Assembly (NCBI RefSeq): GCF_025642785.1
Contig: NZ_JANZKU010000004.1
Span: forward strand, 62,001-126,000
DNA length: 64,000 nt
Direction: 5' to 3'
Origin: Pseudomonas sp. RIT-PI-AD
GTDB lineage: Bacteria > Pseudomonadota > Gammaproteobacteria > Pseudomonadales > Pseudomonadaceae
The position numbers and the translations under genes are program-made. Below, one piece after another: positions 53,357-64,000 of the stretch; the first letter of the stretch is position 1, and each line of letters begins with the position of its first letter. The notes below the pieces were generated by a model, which ran no database searches, had not been told where the DNA came from, and saw only the letters and a program-made list of their open reading frames with translations.

Positions 53357-54292
53357 ATGACCGTTTCGTTCGTCGCCAAGCTTTCCATCATCGGGCTATT
53401 CGTCGCCAGCGTGCTGTTCGTCCATCTGCGCGGACGCGCGCGCCTGCCGTTCCTGCGCCAGCTGGTGAACTACTCGGCGCTGTTCGCCCCCTACAACTCG
53501 CTGATGTACCTGCTGTCCGCCACGCCTTCCAAGCCTTACCTGGAGCGTCGCGACTTCCCCGAGCTGGACCTGCTGCGGGACAACTGGCAGACCATCCGCG
53601 ACGAAGCCCTGCAGTTGTTCGACGAGGGCTACATCCGCGCCGCGCTGCACGACAACGAGGCCGGCTTCGGCTCCTTCTTCAAGAAGGGCTGGAAACGCTT
53701 CTACCTGACCTGGTACGACGGCCCGTTGCCCTCCGCCCAGCAGCTCTGCCCGAAAAGCGTCGCGCTGGTCAGCCAGATTCCCTGCATCAAGGGCGCGATG
53801 TTCACCCTGCTGCCGGGGCCCGGGCATCTCAACCCGCACCGCGACCCCTTCGCCGGTTCGCTGCGCTATCACCTCGGGTTGTCGACGCCGAACTCGGATG
53901 CCTGCCGCATTTACGTCGACGGCCAGCCCTACGCCTGGCGCGACGGCGAGGACGTGATGTTCGACGAAACCTACGTGCATTGGGTGAAGAACGAAACCGA
54001 GGTCACCCGGGTGATCCTGTTCTGCGACATCGAACGGCCGTTGCCGGAGCCGATGCGCACCTTCAACCGCTGGATGAGCGGCATCCTCGGTCGCGCCACC
54101 GCGCCGCAGAACGTCGAAGGCGAGCGAGTCGGTGCGATCAATCGCGCCTACGGCGCCTTCAAGCGCTTCGGCAACGCCATCGGTGCCCAGGTGAAACGCT
54201 TCAAGCGGCGCTTTCCCCGTGGCTACAAAGTGCTCAAGCCGATCCTGGCGGTCGCCGTCCTGACCTTGCTGGGCCTGTGGATCGTCAACTGA
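53357..54292 (+). CDS. LpxO-like lipid A hydroxylase
   Basis: The 311-residue protein resembles LpxO, an Fe(II)/2-oxoglutarate-dependent enzyme that 2-hydroxylates lipid A acyl chains. It has an N-terminal membrane segment (about residues 7-25), the FTLLPGPGHLNPHRDPF motif with the HxD iron ligands in HRD, and YVHWVKNETEVTRVILF carrying the distal His. It also has a C-terminal membrane segment (about 290-310). PAO1 has two such genes; this locus carries the one I recall as lpxO2. Activity on lipid A is by family assignment. Confidence 0.88.
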   Translation: MTVSFVAKLSIIGLFVASVLFVHLRGRARLPFLRQLVNYSALFAPYNSLMYLLSATPSKPYLERRDFPELDLLRDNWQTIRDEALQLFDEGYIRAALHDNEAGFGSFFKKGWKRFYLTWYDGPLPSAQQLCPKSVALVSQIPCIKGAMFTLLPGPGHLNPHRDPFAGSLRYHLGLSTPNSDACRIYVDGQPYAWRDGEDVMFDETYVHWVKNETEVTRVILFCDIERPLPEPMRTFNRWMSGILGRATAPQNVEGERVGAINRAYGAFKRFGNAIGAQVKRFKRRFPRGYKVLKPILAVAVLTLLGLWIVN

Positions 54293-54298
54293 CGCGGA

Positions 54299-55138
54299 TC
54301 AGCGCTCCGGCTCGCCACGTTCCTGCCGCTTGGCGGCGTTCCACAGCGCTTCCAGCTCATCCAGCCCGGTGCCTTCGACGGCGCGTCCCGCCTCGCGCAG
54401 GCGCGCCTCGATGAAACGGAAACGCCGCTCGAACTTGCCGTTGGCGGCACGCAGGGCGGTTTCTGGATCGACCGCCAGGTGCCGCGCCAGGTTGACCGCC
54501 GCAAACAGCAGGTCGCCGACCTCGTCGGCGATCGCCGCCTGATCTTTCTGCTGCACGGCCTCGCGGACTTCCTCCAGTTCGCCGCGCACCACCTCGAATA
54601 CCGGCGCCGCCTCGGGCCAGTCGAAGCCGGCCAGGGCCGCACGCTTTTGCAACTTTGCCGCGCGGTTCAATGCAGGCAGCGCGGCGGGCACGTCGTCCAG
54701 CAGCGACAACTGCTCCGGTGCCGTGGCCTTTTCCGCCCGTTCCTCCGCCTTGATCTCTTCCCAGCGCCGCTTGACCGCGACTTCGTCGAGGCGAGGCAGG
54801 TCGGGACGGCCATACAGGTCGCCATCGGGGAACACATGGGGATGACGGCGGATCAGCTTGCGGGTGATGCCGTCCACCACGTCGGCGAAGTCGAAACGCC
54901 GCTCCTCGCGGGCCAGCTGGCTGTAGTACACCACCTGGAACAGCAGGTCGCCCAGCTCGCCCGGCAGGTGGGCGAAGTCGCCGCGCTCGATGGCGTCGGC
55001 CACTTCATAGGCCTCCTCCAGGGTATGCGGGACGATGCTGGCGTAATCCTGCTTGAGGTCCCAGGGGCAGCCGTGCCGCGGGTCGCGCAGCCGGGCCATT
55101 AGGTGGAGCAGGTCGTCGAGGGAATGGCGTGGGGTCAT
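54299..55138 (-). CDS. mazG: Nucleoside triphosphate pyrophosphohydrolase MazG
   Basis: MazG hydrolyses NTPs to NMPs, including aberrant ones, and affects ppGpp levels under starvation in E. coli. The 279-residue protein has two MazG domains. The first has DPRHGCPWDLKQDY and LEEAYEVADAIE, and the second has ELEEVREAVQQKDQAAIADEVGDLLFAAVNLAR. It is directly downstream of relA (72 bp), the same order as in E. coli, and is convergent with the lpxO-like gene. Confidence 0.95.
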   Translation of the reverse strand: MTPRHSLDDLLHLMARLRDPRHGCPWDLKQDYASIVPHTLEEAYEVADAIERGDFAHLPGELGDLLFQVVYYSQLAREERRFDFADVVDGITRKLIRRHPHVFPDGDLYGRPDLPRLDEVAVKRRWEEIKAEERAEKATAPEQLSLLDDVPAALPALNRAAKLQKRAALAGFDWPEAAPVFEVVRGELEEVREAVQQKDQAAIADEVGDLLFAAVNLARHLAVDPETALRAANGKFERRFRFIEARLREAGRAVEGTGLDELEALWNAAKRQERGEPER

Positions 55139-55210
55139 GGCAGGCTCCAGGCGGGCGGGACGGAAAACGCCGCGCCTCCGGGGGCCGGAGCGCGCGGCGC
55201 CGGGCGCGGG

Positions 55211-57454
55211 TCAGGAGGCCCGGTTGCGACGCGCCTCGATGATGTTCGGCAACTGGGCGATGCGCGCCAGCAGGCGACCCAGGGCGTCCAGCCCGGGGAT
55301 CTCGATGGTCAGCAGCATCGACGCGGTGTTGTCGTCCTTGTTCGAGCGGGTGTTCACCGCCAGCACGTTGATCCGCTCGTTGAGCAGCACCTGGGAGACG
55401 TCGCGCAGCAGGCCGGAACGGTCGAAGGCGCGGATCACGATATCCACCGGGTAGGTCTGCACCGGCACCGGTCCCCAGTTCACCTGGATGATCCGCTCCG
55501 GCTCGCGGGCCGCCAGTTGCAACACCGAACCGCAGTCCTGGCGGTGGATGCTCACGCCGCGGCCCTGGGTGATGTAGCCGACGATCGCGTCGCCCGGCAA
55601 CGGCTGGCAGCAGCCGGCCATCTGGGTCATCAGGTTGCCGACGCCCTGGATCTGGATGTCGCCCCGCTTGCCAGGCTTGTAGCCGGTGGCCTTGCGCGGG
55701 ATCAGCTCCAGTTGTTCGTTGCCGCGCTCCGGCTCCACCAGTTGCTGGGCGGCGTTGACCACCTGAGCCAGGCGCAGGTCGCCGGCGCCCAGGGCGGCGT
55801 GCATGTCCTCGGCGGTGCGCAGGTTGCATTTTTCCGCCAGGCGCTCGAAGTCCACCGGCGGCAGCGCCAGGCGCACCAGCTCGCGCTCGAGCATGGCCTT
55901 GCCGGCGGCGACGTTCTGGTCGCGGGCCTGCAGCTTGAACCAATGGACGATCTTCGCCCGCGCCCGCGAGGTGGTGATATAGCCGAGGTTGGGGTTGAGC
56001 CAGTCGCGGCTCGGCGCGCCATGCTTGCCGGTGATGATCTCCACCTGCTCGCCGGTCTGCAGGCTGTAGTTCAGCGGGACGATGCGCCCGTTGATCTTCG
56101 CCCCGCGGCAGTTGTGGCCGATCTCGGTGTGCACGCGATAAGCGAAGTCCAGCGGCGTGGCGCCCTTGGGCAGGTCGATGGCATGGCCGTCGGGGGTGAA
56201 GATGTAAACCCGGTCCGGCTCGATGTCCACGCGCAACTGGTCGGCGAGGCCGCCGATGTCGCCCAGTTCCTCGTGCCACTCGAGCACCTGGCGCAGCCAG
56301 GAGATCTTTTCCTCGTAGTGGTTCGAGCTGGCCTTGACGTCAGTGCCCTTGTAGCGCCAGTGGGCGCAGACCCCCAGCTCGGCTTCCTCGTGCATGGCGT
56401 GGGTGCGGATCTGCACTTCCAGTACCTTGCCGTCGGGGCCGATCACCGCGGTGTGCAGGGAGCGGTAGCCGTTTTCCTTGGGGTTGGCGATGTAGTCGTC
56501 GAACTCCTTGGGAATGTGCCGCCACAGCGTATGCACGATGCCCAGGGCGGTGTAGCAGTCGCGCACTTCCGGCACCAGCACGCGGACCGCGCGGACGTCG
56601 TAGATTTGGCTGAACTCCAACCCCTTGCGCTGCATCTTCCGCCAGATGGAATAGATGTGCTTGGCGCGGCCGCTGATGTCCGCCTTGACGCCGGTGGCGG
56701 TGAGTTCGTCGCGCAACTGCTGCATCACCGTGGCGATGTACTGCTCGCGATCCAGGCGGCGCTCGTGCAGCAGCGTGGCGATCTGCTTGTACTGCTCGGG
56801 CTCCAGGTAGCGGAACGACAGGTCCTCCAGCTCCCACTTGATGTGACCGATACCCAGCCGGTGGGCCAGCGGCGCGTAGATGTCGAAGACCTCGCGGGCC
56901 ACGCGGTGGCGTTTTTCGTCGTCGGCGTTCTTCACCGCGCGGATGGCGCAGGTGCGCTCCGCCAGCTTGATCAGGGCGACGCGCACGTCGTCGACCATCG
57001 CCACCAGCATCTTGCGCAGGTTTTCCACCTGTGCCTGGGTGCCCAGCACCAGCGATTGGCGCGGGATCAGGCTGGCGCTGATGGCGGCCATGCGCAGCAC
57101 GCCCTCGACCAGCTTGGCTACCACCGCGCCGAAGCGCTGCTGCACCACCGCCAGCGGAATCTTGCCTTCGCGCACGCCGCGATAGACCACCGCGGCCACC
57201 AGGGAGTCCTGGTCGAGCTTGAGGTCAGCGAGGATTTCGGCGATTTCCAAACCGGTGCGGAAGCTGCTCGCGCCTTCCACCCACAGGTTCTGGGCCGGGT
57301 TTTCCGGCTGTTCGGCATCGCGGGCGAAATCGCACGCGTCCTTGAGGGCCGCCCGGTCGAGGACCGGGTCGAGGCTGCACACGTGGTCGAGCCACGCGTC
57401 TAGGTTGATGCTGCCGTCGGTATTGACCGGCTGGTTCGCTCTCACCTGTACCAT
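55211..57454 (-). CDS. relA: GTP pyrophosphokinase RelA
   Basis: RelA makes (p)ppGpp when uncharged tRNA stalls ribosomes. The 747-residue protein has a degenerate HD region (AVVYRGVREGKI replaces the hydrolase HD motif), the synthetase domain with VRAVRVLVPEVRDCYTALGIVH and YRSLHTAV. A TGS domain (YIFTPDGHAIDLPKGATPLDFAY) and a C-terminal ACT domain follow. Loss of the HD motif identifies RelA rather than SpoT. Start MVQVRANQPVNTDGS is preferred over an ATG 11 codons upstream. Confidence 0.97.
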   Translation of the reverse strand: MVQVRANQPVNTDGSINLDAWLDHVCSLDPVLDRAALKDACDFARDAEQPENPAQNLWVEGASSFRTGLEIAEILADLKLDQDSLVAAVVYRGVREGKIPLAVVQQRFGAVVAKLVEGVLRMAAISASLIPRQSLVLGTQAQVENLRKMLVAMVDDVRVALIKLAERTCAIRAVKNADDEKRHRVAREVFDIYAPLAHRLGIGHIKWELEDLSFRYLEPEQYKQIATLLHERRLDREQYIATVMQQLRDELTATGVKADISGRAKHIYSIWRKMQRKGLEFSQIYDVRAVRVLVPEVRDCYTALGIVHTLWRHIPKEFDDYIANPKENGYRSLHTAVIGPDGKVLEVQIRTHAMHEEAELGVCAHWRYKGTDVKASSNHYEEKISWLRQVLEWHEELGDIGGLADQLRVDIEPDRVYIFTPDGHAIDLPKGATPLDFAYRVHTEIGHNCRGAKINGRIVPLNYSLQTGEQVEIITGKHGAPSRDWLNPNLGYITTSRARAKIVHWFKLQARDQNVAAGKAMLERELVRLALPPVDFERLAEKCNLRTAEDMHAALGAGDLRLAQVVNAAQQLVEPERGNEQLELIPRKATGYKPGKRGDIQIQGVGNLMTQMAGCCQPLPGDAIVGYITQGRGVSIHRQDCGSVLQLAAREPERIIQVNWGPVPVQTYPVDIVIRAFDRSGLLRDVSQVLLNERINVLAVNTRSNKDDNTASMLLTIEIPGLDALGRLLARIAQLPNIIEARRNRAS

Positions 57455-57556
57455 CTGAGTACCTTCCCTACGACATGCGCCTGACACGTCGAACGATCGC
57501 CGGCCTTCTTCGAGCCGGTCCGATTGACATCGAAGGGCGCCATCCCGGGCACCCTT

Positions 57557-57576
57557 GTGACACAGGATTGTGTCAC
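57557..57576. repeat. Inverted repeat in the relA upstream region
   Basis: GTGACACA and TGTGTCAC form a perfect 8-bp inverted repeat with a 4-base GGAT spacer, about 105 bp before the relA start and 14 bp past the rlmD stop. No T-run follows on either strand, so it is not a standard terminator. Confidence 0.7.
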
Positions 57577-57589
57577 CCGGAGGACGCGT

Positions 57590-58948
57590 TCAAGGCATCC
57601 GCCGCTCAAACAAAGCCATCGCTTCGACATGCGCCGTCTGCGGGAACATGTCGAGAATTCCGGCGCGCGTGAGCCGGTAGCCCTGGCGGACCAGTTCGCC
57701 CGCATCGCGCGCCAAGGTCGCCGGGTTGCAGGAAACGTAAACCACGCGCCCCGCGCCCAGCCGGCCGATCTGTCGTACCACCTCGAACGCGCCGTCGCGG
57801 GGCGGGTCCAGCAGCACCGCGTCGAAGCCCGGCGACGCCCAGGGCATTTCGGCAAGCGGCTTCGACAGGTCGGCGCAATGAAAGTGCAGGTTGCCCAGGG
57901 CATTGTCCTCGGCATTGCGCCGGGCCCGCTCGACCATGGCCTCGACGCCTTCCACCGCCACCACTTCGCGCACCTGCCGGGCCAGCGGCAAGGCGAAGTT
58001 GCCGAGGCCGCAGAACAGATCCAGCACCCGCTCGGAAGCCTGCCCTGCCAACCAGTCTAGTGCCTGTTCGATCATCGCTTGGTTGACCTGGGCGTTCACC
58101 TGGACGAAATCCCCCGGACGGTACTGCAAGGTCAATCCCCAGGGTTCCAGCCGGTAGCCGAGGCGCGTGCCGGGCTGGTCCGCCCGCGGCTCGCCGACGC
58201 CGTGCAACCAGAGCTGCGCCCGGTGCGTCGCGCAGAACCCGCGCAGACGCGCCAGGTCGGCCTCGCCGAGGGGCGCCGTGTGGCGCACCAGCAGGGCCAC
58301 GGCGTCGCCTTCGAAGAATTCGACGTGTCCCACCGCCTGCGGCCCGTCCAGGCCGCGCAGGCAGGCTGGCAAGGCCTCGACGATGGCCTGCAAGCCGGGC
58401 ACCAGCACCGGGCATTCCTCGATGGCGACGATCGCCTGGCTGGAGGCGGCGCGAAACCCCACCTCCAGCCGCTGCGCCTTGGCATCCCAGCGCACCGCCA
58501 GGCGGGCGCGGCGCCGATAGGCGAACTCGTCGCCGGTCAGCGGGGCGGCCCAGGCATCGGGTTGCAGATGGCCGACATGGGCCAGTTGCTCGGCCAGGCT
58601 GCGTTGTTTCAGGGCCAGTTGTTCGGCGCGGGGAAGGTGCTGGAGGCTGCAGCCACCGCATACCCGGGCATGCCGGCAAGGTTCGGGGCGCCGCAACGGG
58701 CTGCCCTCGAGCACCCGCTCGACCCGTGCTTCCACCACTTGGCTGCGCGCGGCGAGCACCCGGGTCTCCACCCGCTCGCCGGGCAGGGCGCCGGCGACGA
58801 ACCAGGTGCGCCCGTCGAGATGGGCGATCCCGCGACCGTCGTGGGCCAGGCGTTCGATCGACAACACCTGTTTCTTGCCCACTGGCAGCGGAGCGGAACG
58901 GGCACCGCCACTGGGCTGGAAGCGCAGCCCGGCGTTACGTTTGGCCAT
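57590..58948 (-). CDS. rlmD: 23S rRNA (uracil-1939-C5)-methyltransferase
   Basis: RlmD (RumA) methylates U1939 of 23S rRNA with S-adenosylmethionine. The 452-residue protein has a TRAM domain (about residues 20-80), [4Fe-4S] cysteines in [14 protein letters not shown], and the SAM motif [14 protein letters not shown]. The catalytic cysteine lies in [12 protein letters not shown]. Start [12 protein letters not shown] is preferred over an upstream frame. It lies between cysM and relA on the same strand, as in many pseudomonads. Confidence 0.95.
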   Translation of the reverse strand: MAKRNAGLRFQPSGGARSAPLPVGKKQVLSIERLAHDGRGIAHLDGRTWFVAGALPGERVETRVLAARSQVVEARVERVLEGSPLRRPEPCRHARVCGGCSLQHLPRAEQLALKQRSLAEQLAHVGHLQPDAWAAPLTGDEFAYRRRARLAVRWDAKAQRLEVGFRAASSQAIVAIEECPVLVPGLQAIVEALPACLRGLDGPQAVGHVEFFEGDAVALLVRHTAPLGEADLARLRGFCATHRAQLWLHGVGEPRADQPGTRLGYRLEPWGLTLQYRPGDFVQVNAQVNQAMIEQALDWLAGQASERVLDLFCGLGNFALPLARQVREVVAVEGVEAMVERARRNAEDNALGNLHFHCADLSKPLAEMPWASPGFDAVLLDPPRDGAFEVVRQIGRLGAGRVVYVSCNPATLARDAGELVRQGYRLTRAGILDMFPQTAHVEAMALFERRMP

Positions 58949-59031
58949 CGTTGCGAAACTCTTGGTGAAGCGGCCCTCTCGCGAGGGATCGGCGGCGCGG
59001 CGCGCTCGCGTACAACCCACGAACGCGGCGG

Positions 59032-59937
59032 TCAGCCCGCGGGATCGTCGTAGACCCCGGTGGACAGGTAGCGGTCGCCGCGGTCGCAGATGATCGCCAC
59101 CATCACGGCGTTCTCCACTTCCCGCGACAGGCGCAGCATGCCCGCCACCGAACCGCCGGACGAAACGCCGCAGAAGATGCCTTCTTCACGGGCCAGGCGA
59201 CGCATGGTGGCCTCGGCCTCGCCCTGGGCCATGTCGATCACCCGGTCGACGCGCTCGGCCTCGTAGATTTTCGGCAGGTACTCCTCGGGCCAACGGCGGA
59301 TACCGGGGATCGCCGAGCCTTCCTGGGGTTGCAGCCCGACGATCTGGATGCGCGGATTCTGCTCCTTCAGGTAGCGCGACACGCCCATGATGGTGCCGGT
59401 GGTGCCCATGGAGCTGATGAAATGGGTGATGCCGCCATGGCTCTGGCGCCAGATCTCCGGACCGGTCCCGGTGTAGTGGGCCTGGGGGTTGTCGCCGTTG
59501 GCGAACTGGTCGAGCACCTTGCCCTGCCCTTGCGCCTGCATCGCCAGGGCCAGGTCGCGCGCGCCCTCCATGCCCTCGTCCTTGCTGACGATGATGAGTT
59601 CGGCACCGTAGGCGGTCATCGCCGCCTTGCGCTCGGCGCTCATGTTGTCCGGCATGATCAGGACCATCTTGTATCCCTTGATCGCCGCGGCCATCGCCAG
59701 CGCGATCCCGGTGTTGCCGGAGGTCGCCTCGATCAGGGTGTCGCCGGGACGGATTTCGCCGCGCAGCTCCGCGCGGGTGATCATCGACAGCGCCGGACGG
59801 TCCTTCACCGACCCGGCCGGGTTGTTGCCCTCGAGCTTCACCAGCAGGGTGTTGGACGTCGCACCGGGCAGGCGCTGGAGGCGCACCAGCGGCGTGTTGC
59901 CGATGCAGTCGGCGATGGTCGGGTACTGCTGGGTCAT
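59032..59937 (-). CDS. cysM: Cysteine synthase B
   Basis: CysM makes cysteine from O-acetylserine and sulfide or thiosulfate with PLP. The 301-residue protein has the PLP-binding Lys45 in GSVKDRPAL, the PLP phosphate-binding [10 protein letters not shown] near residues 71-80, and the GGSVAGML motif. The start [16 protein letters not shown] is preferred over an upstream ATG. It is 83 bp before rlmD and divergent from gacS. Confidence 0.95.
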   Translation of the reverse strand: MTQQYPTIADCIGNTPLVRLQRLPGATSNTLLVKLEGNNPAGSVKDRPALSMITRAELRGEIRPGDTLIEATSGNTGIALAMAAAIKGYKMVLIMPDNMSAERKAAMTAYGAELIIVSKDEGMEGARDLALAMQAQGQGKVLDQFANGDNPQAHYTGTGPEIWRQSHGGITHFISSMGTTGTIMGVSRYLKEQNPRIQIVGLQPQEGSAIPGIRRWPEEYLPKIYEAERVDRVIDMAQGEAEATMRRLAREEGIFCGVSSGGSVAGMLRLSREVENAVMVAIICDRGDRYLSTGVYDDPAG

Positions 59938-60238
59938 GGCGAGATTCGCAATCCGGACGATTGAAAAAGGCGCCCATGATACCGGCAAACCCGAAAAGCC
60001 CATATCGCGTCGGGATAACAGCTTATTTCATTGCGCTATATAGGCCGCGGGTTCGGCGGCCTCCGCGGCCCGGAACGCGCCGGCGGAACGGCCGGCGCGT
60101 CGGCCGCATGTCCGGATTCCCGGGCCCATCCGAGCCAGGACGCCCTGCTCGCCCACTACGGCCGAGGCCGTCGACGCCAGCGGACGCCTCCCCGGCGAGT
60201 CGCTACACTGCCGGGATCATTTCCTCCGGAGGAACGCC
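59938..60238. other. Divergent intergenic region between cysM and gacS
   Basis: 301 bp with no gene. It contains the divergent promoters, not clearly readable, and a strong hairpin at 60075-60100 (ACGCGCCGGC / GCCGGCGCGT, 10-bp perfect stem, 6-base loop, no T-run). The gacS GTG start follows a GGAGGA ribosome-binding site. Confidence 0.55.
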
Positions 60239-62995
<2,757 letters not shown>

Positions 62996-63060
62996 ACCGG
63001 ATTTCGCTCGGCCGCTTCGGCTAGGCTGTGTCGCTACCGACAAGCGAAAGGAGATCGGCC

Positions 63061-64000
63061 ATGCGCATCATGTTGTTCAGTAGCCAACGCTACGACCAGG
63101 AGAGTTTTCTTGCCGGCAACGTCGGCCACGCCTTCGAGCTGAATTTCCAGAACGCCCGCCTGGACTTCGACACCGCCGCCCTCGCCGAGGGCTATCCGGT
63201 GGTCTGCGCCTTCATCAACGATGATCTCAGCGCGCCGGTGCTGGAGCGCCTGGCCGTGGGCGGCACCCGGCTGATCGCCCTGCGCTCGGCCGGCTACAAC
63301 CACATCGACCTGATCGCCGCCCGCCGCCTGGATATGGACGTGGTGCGGGTGCCGGCCTATTCGCCCTACGCGGTGGCGGAACACGCCGTGGCGCTGATCC
63401 TGGCGCTGTCGCGGCGCCTGCACCGGGCCTACAACCGCACCCGCGACGGCGACTTCAGCCTGCACGGGCTGATCGGCTTCGACCTCCGCGGCAAGACCGT
63501 CGGCGTCATCGGCACCGGCCAGATCGGCACGGTCTTCGCGCAGATCATGGCCGGGTTCGGGTGTCGCGTGCTGGCCTTCGACCCGCAGCCGAACTCGGCC
63601 CTGCTCGCCCTCGGCGCCGAATACGTCGAGCTGGACGAGATGCTCGCCGCCTCCGATATCCTCAGCCTGCACTGCCCCTTGCTGCCGGCCACCCGCCACC
63701 TGATCGACGCCGCACGGCTGCAACTGATGAAGCGCGGCGCCATGCTGATCAATACCAGCCGTGGCGCGCTGGTGGACGCGCCGGCGCTGATCGAGGCGCT
63801 GAAGAGCGGGCACCTGGGCTACCTGGGCCTCGACGTCTACGAGGAAGAGGCCCAGTTGTTCTTCCAGGACCGCTCCGACCTGCCCTTGCAGGACGATGTG
63901 CTGGCCCGCCTGCTGACCTTCCCCAACGTGGTGGTGACCGCCCACCAGGCCTTCCTGACCCAGGAAGCGCTGGAGGCCATCGCGGCCACCACACTGAACA
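63061..64000 (+). CDS. ldhA: D-lactate dehydrogenase (fermentative), cut by window end
   Basis: LdhA reduces pyruvate to D-lactate with NADH under oxygen limitation. The 313 visible codons match the D-isomer 2-hydroxyacid dehydrogenase family, with LRSAGYNHIDL (catalytic Arg region), the NAD-binding GVIGTGQIG, INTSRGALVD and VVVTAHQAFLT (catalytic His). About 16 residues are missing at the C-terminus by comparison with the family. It follows gacS by 65 bp with its own AAAGGAG site, as in PAO1 (PA0927, recalled). Confidence 0.95.
   Translation, partial: MRIMLFSSQRYDQESFLAGNVGHAFELNFQNARLDFDTAALAEGYPVVCAFINDDLSAPVLERLAVGGTRLIALRSAGYNHIDLIAARRLDMDVVRVPAYSPYAVAEHAVALILALSRRLHRAYNRTRDGDFSLHGLIGFDLRGKTVGVIGTGQIGTVFAQIMAGFGCRVLAFDPQPNSALLALGAEYVELDEMLAASDILSLHCPLLPATRHLIDAARLQLMKRGAMLINTSRGALVDAPALIEALKSGHLGYLGLDVYEEEAQLFFQDRSDLPLQDDVLARLLTFPNVVVTAHQAFLTQEALEAIAATTLN

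Noticed and set aside
55103-57403. 766-residue open frame antisense to relA
   Set aside because: Shadow of relA codon usage; RelA domains are complete on the minus strand.
57557-57576. relA-upstream palindrome as a CRP/Vfr site
   Set aside because: TGTGA and TCAC are present, but the spacer is 12 bp rather than the 6 bp of CRP-type sites.

Overview
The window is core chromosome of a high-GC gammaproteobacterium of the genus Pseudomonas, close to but distinct from P. aeruginosa. Gene content and order follow the P. aeruginosa PAO1 block running from purC through dapA, nadA, queC, the tol-pal and ruv genes, aspS, oprD, proS, hda, purMN, relA and cysM to gacS and ldhA (PAO1 numbering recalled from memory, about PA0927-PA1013). 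Many proteins match the remembered PAO1 lengths (PurC 236 aa, AspS 591 aa, ProS 571 aa, Edd 608 aa, RelA 747 aa). Several residues and a few whole proteins differ, and three large blocks differ in position.

Layout. 1-0.5 kb: the end of a toxin-antitoxin pair beside a tRNA-Ser gene. 0.6-6.8 kb: dapA-bamC-metallohydrolase-purC, then a GcvR-like regulator, Bcp, an AI-2E-family permease and a TusA-like protein. 6.9-11 kb: BepA-like protease, nadA, tRNA-Lys, queC and queE. 11-16.5 kb: ybgC-tolQRAB-pal-cpoB envelope operon. 16.6-21.5 kb: ruvCAB, yebC/pmpR and aspS. 22-24 kb: a Dps-like ferritin, a membrane-anchored cold-shock-domain protein, slyX and a HIT protein. 24.8-28.2 kb: an OprD-family porin and proS. 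28.2-35.8 kb: mostly poorly characterised genes, including two lipoproteins, a protein with a PilZ-like C-terminus, YihY, an ArsC-like protein, WrbA and Hda. 35.8-38.7 kb: a molybdate transporter (modABC) behind a convincing ModE operator. 38.7-47.7 kb: a compact Entner-Doudoroff regulon (eda-pgl-zwf, hexR, mutarotase, glk, edd, gap) with two HexR-type operators. 47.7-64 kb: a second permease, purMN, DUF-family genes, lpxO, mazG, relA, rlmD, cysM, gacS and the start of ldhA.

Together the genes cover lysine and cell-wall precursor supply, purine synthesis, NAD and queuosine synthesis, envelope integrity, Holliday-junction processing, central glucose-6-phosphate catabolism and global regulation (RelA, GacS). 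Three differences from PAO1 stand out. The tRNA-Lys next to queC is an empty integration site, and the pqs-mvfR block that lies beyond it in PAO1 is absent here. The mod and Entner-Doudoroff genes sit together between hda and the perM-like gene. The Entner-Doudoroff cluster lacks the glucose porin, ABC transporter and GltR/GtrS genes that normally lie between glk and hexR.

I saw no insertion sequence, CRISPR array, prophage or obvious new multi-gene system. The most interesting leads are the PilZ-like protein, the compact HexR regulon, the ModE site and the unoccupied tRNA-Lys junction. Coordinates rest on reading start codons and ribosome-binding sites by eye, and family assignments on motif recognition without database searches.
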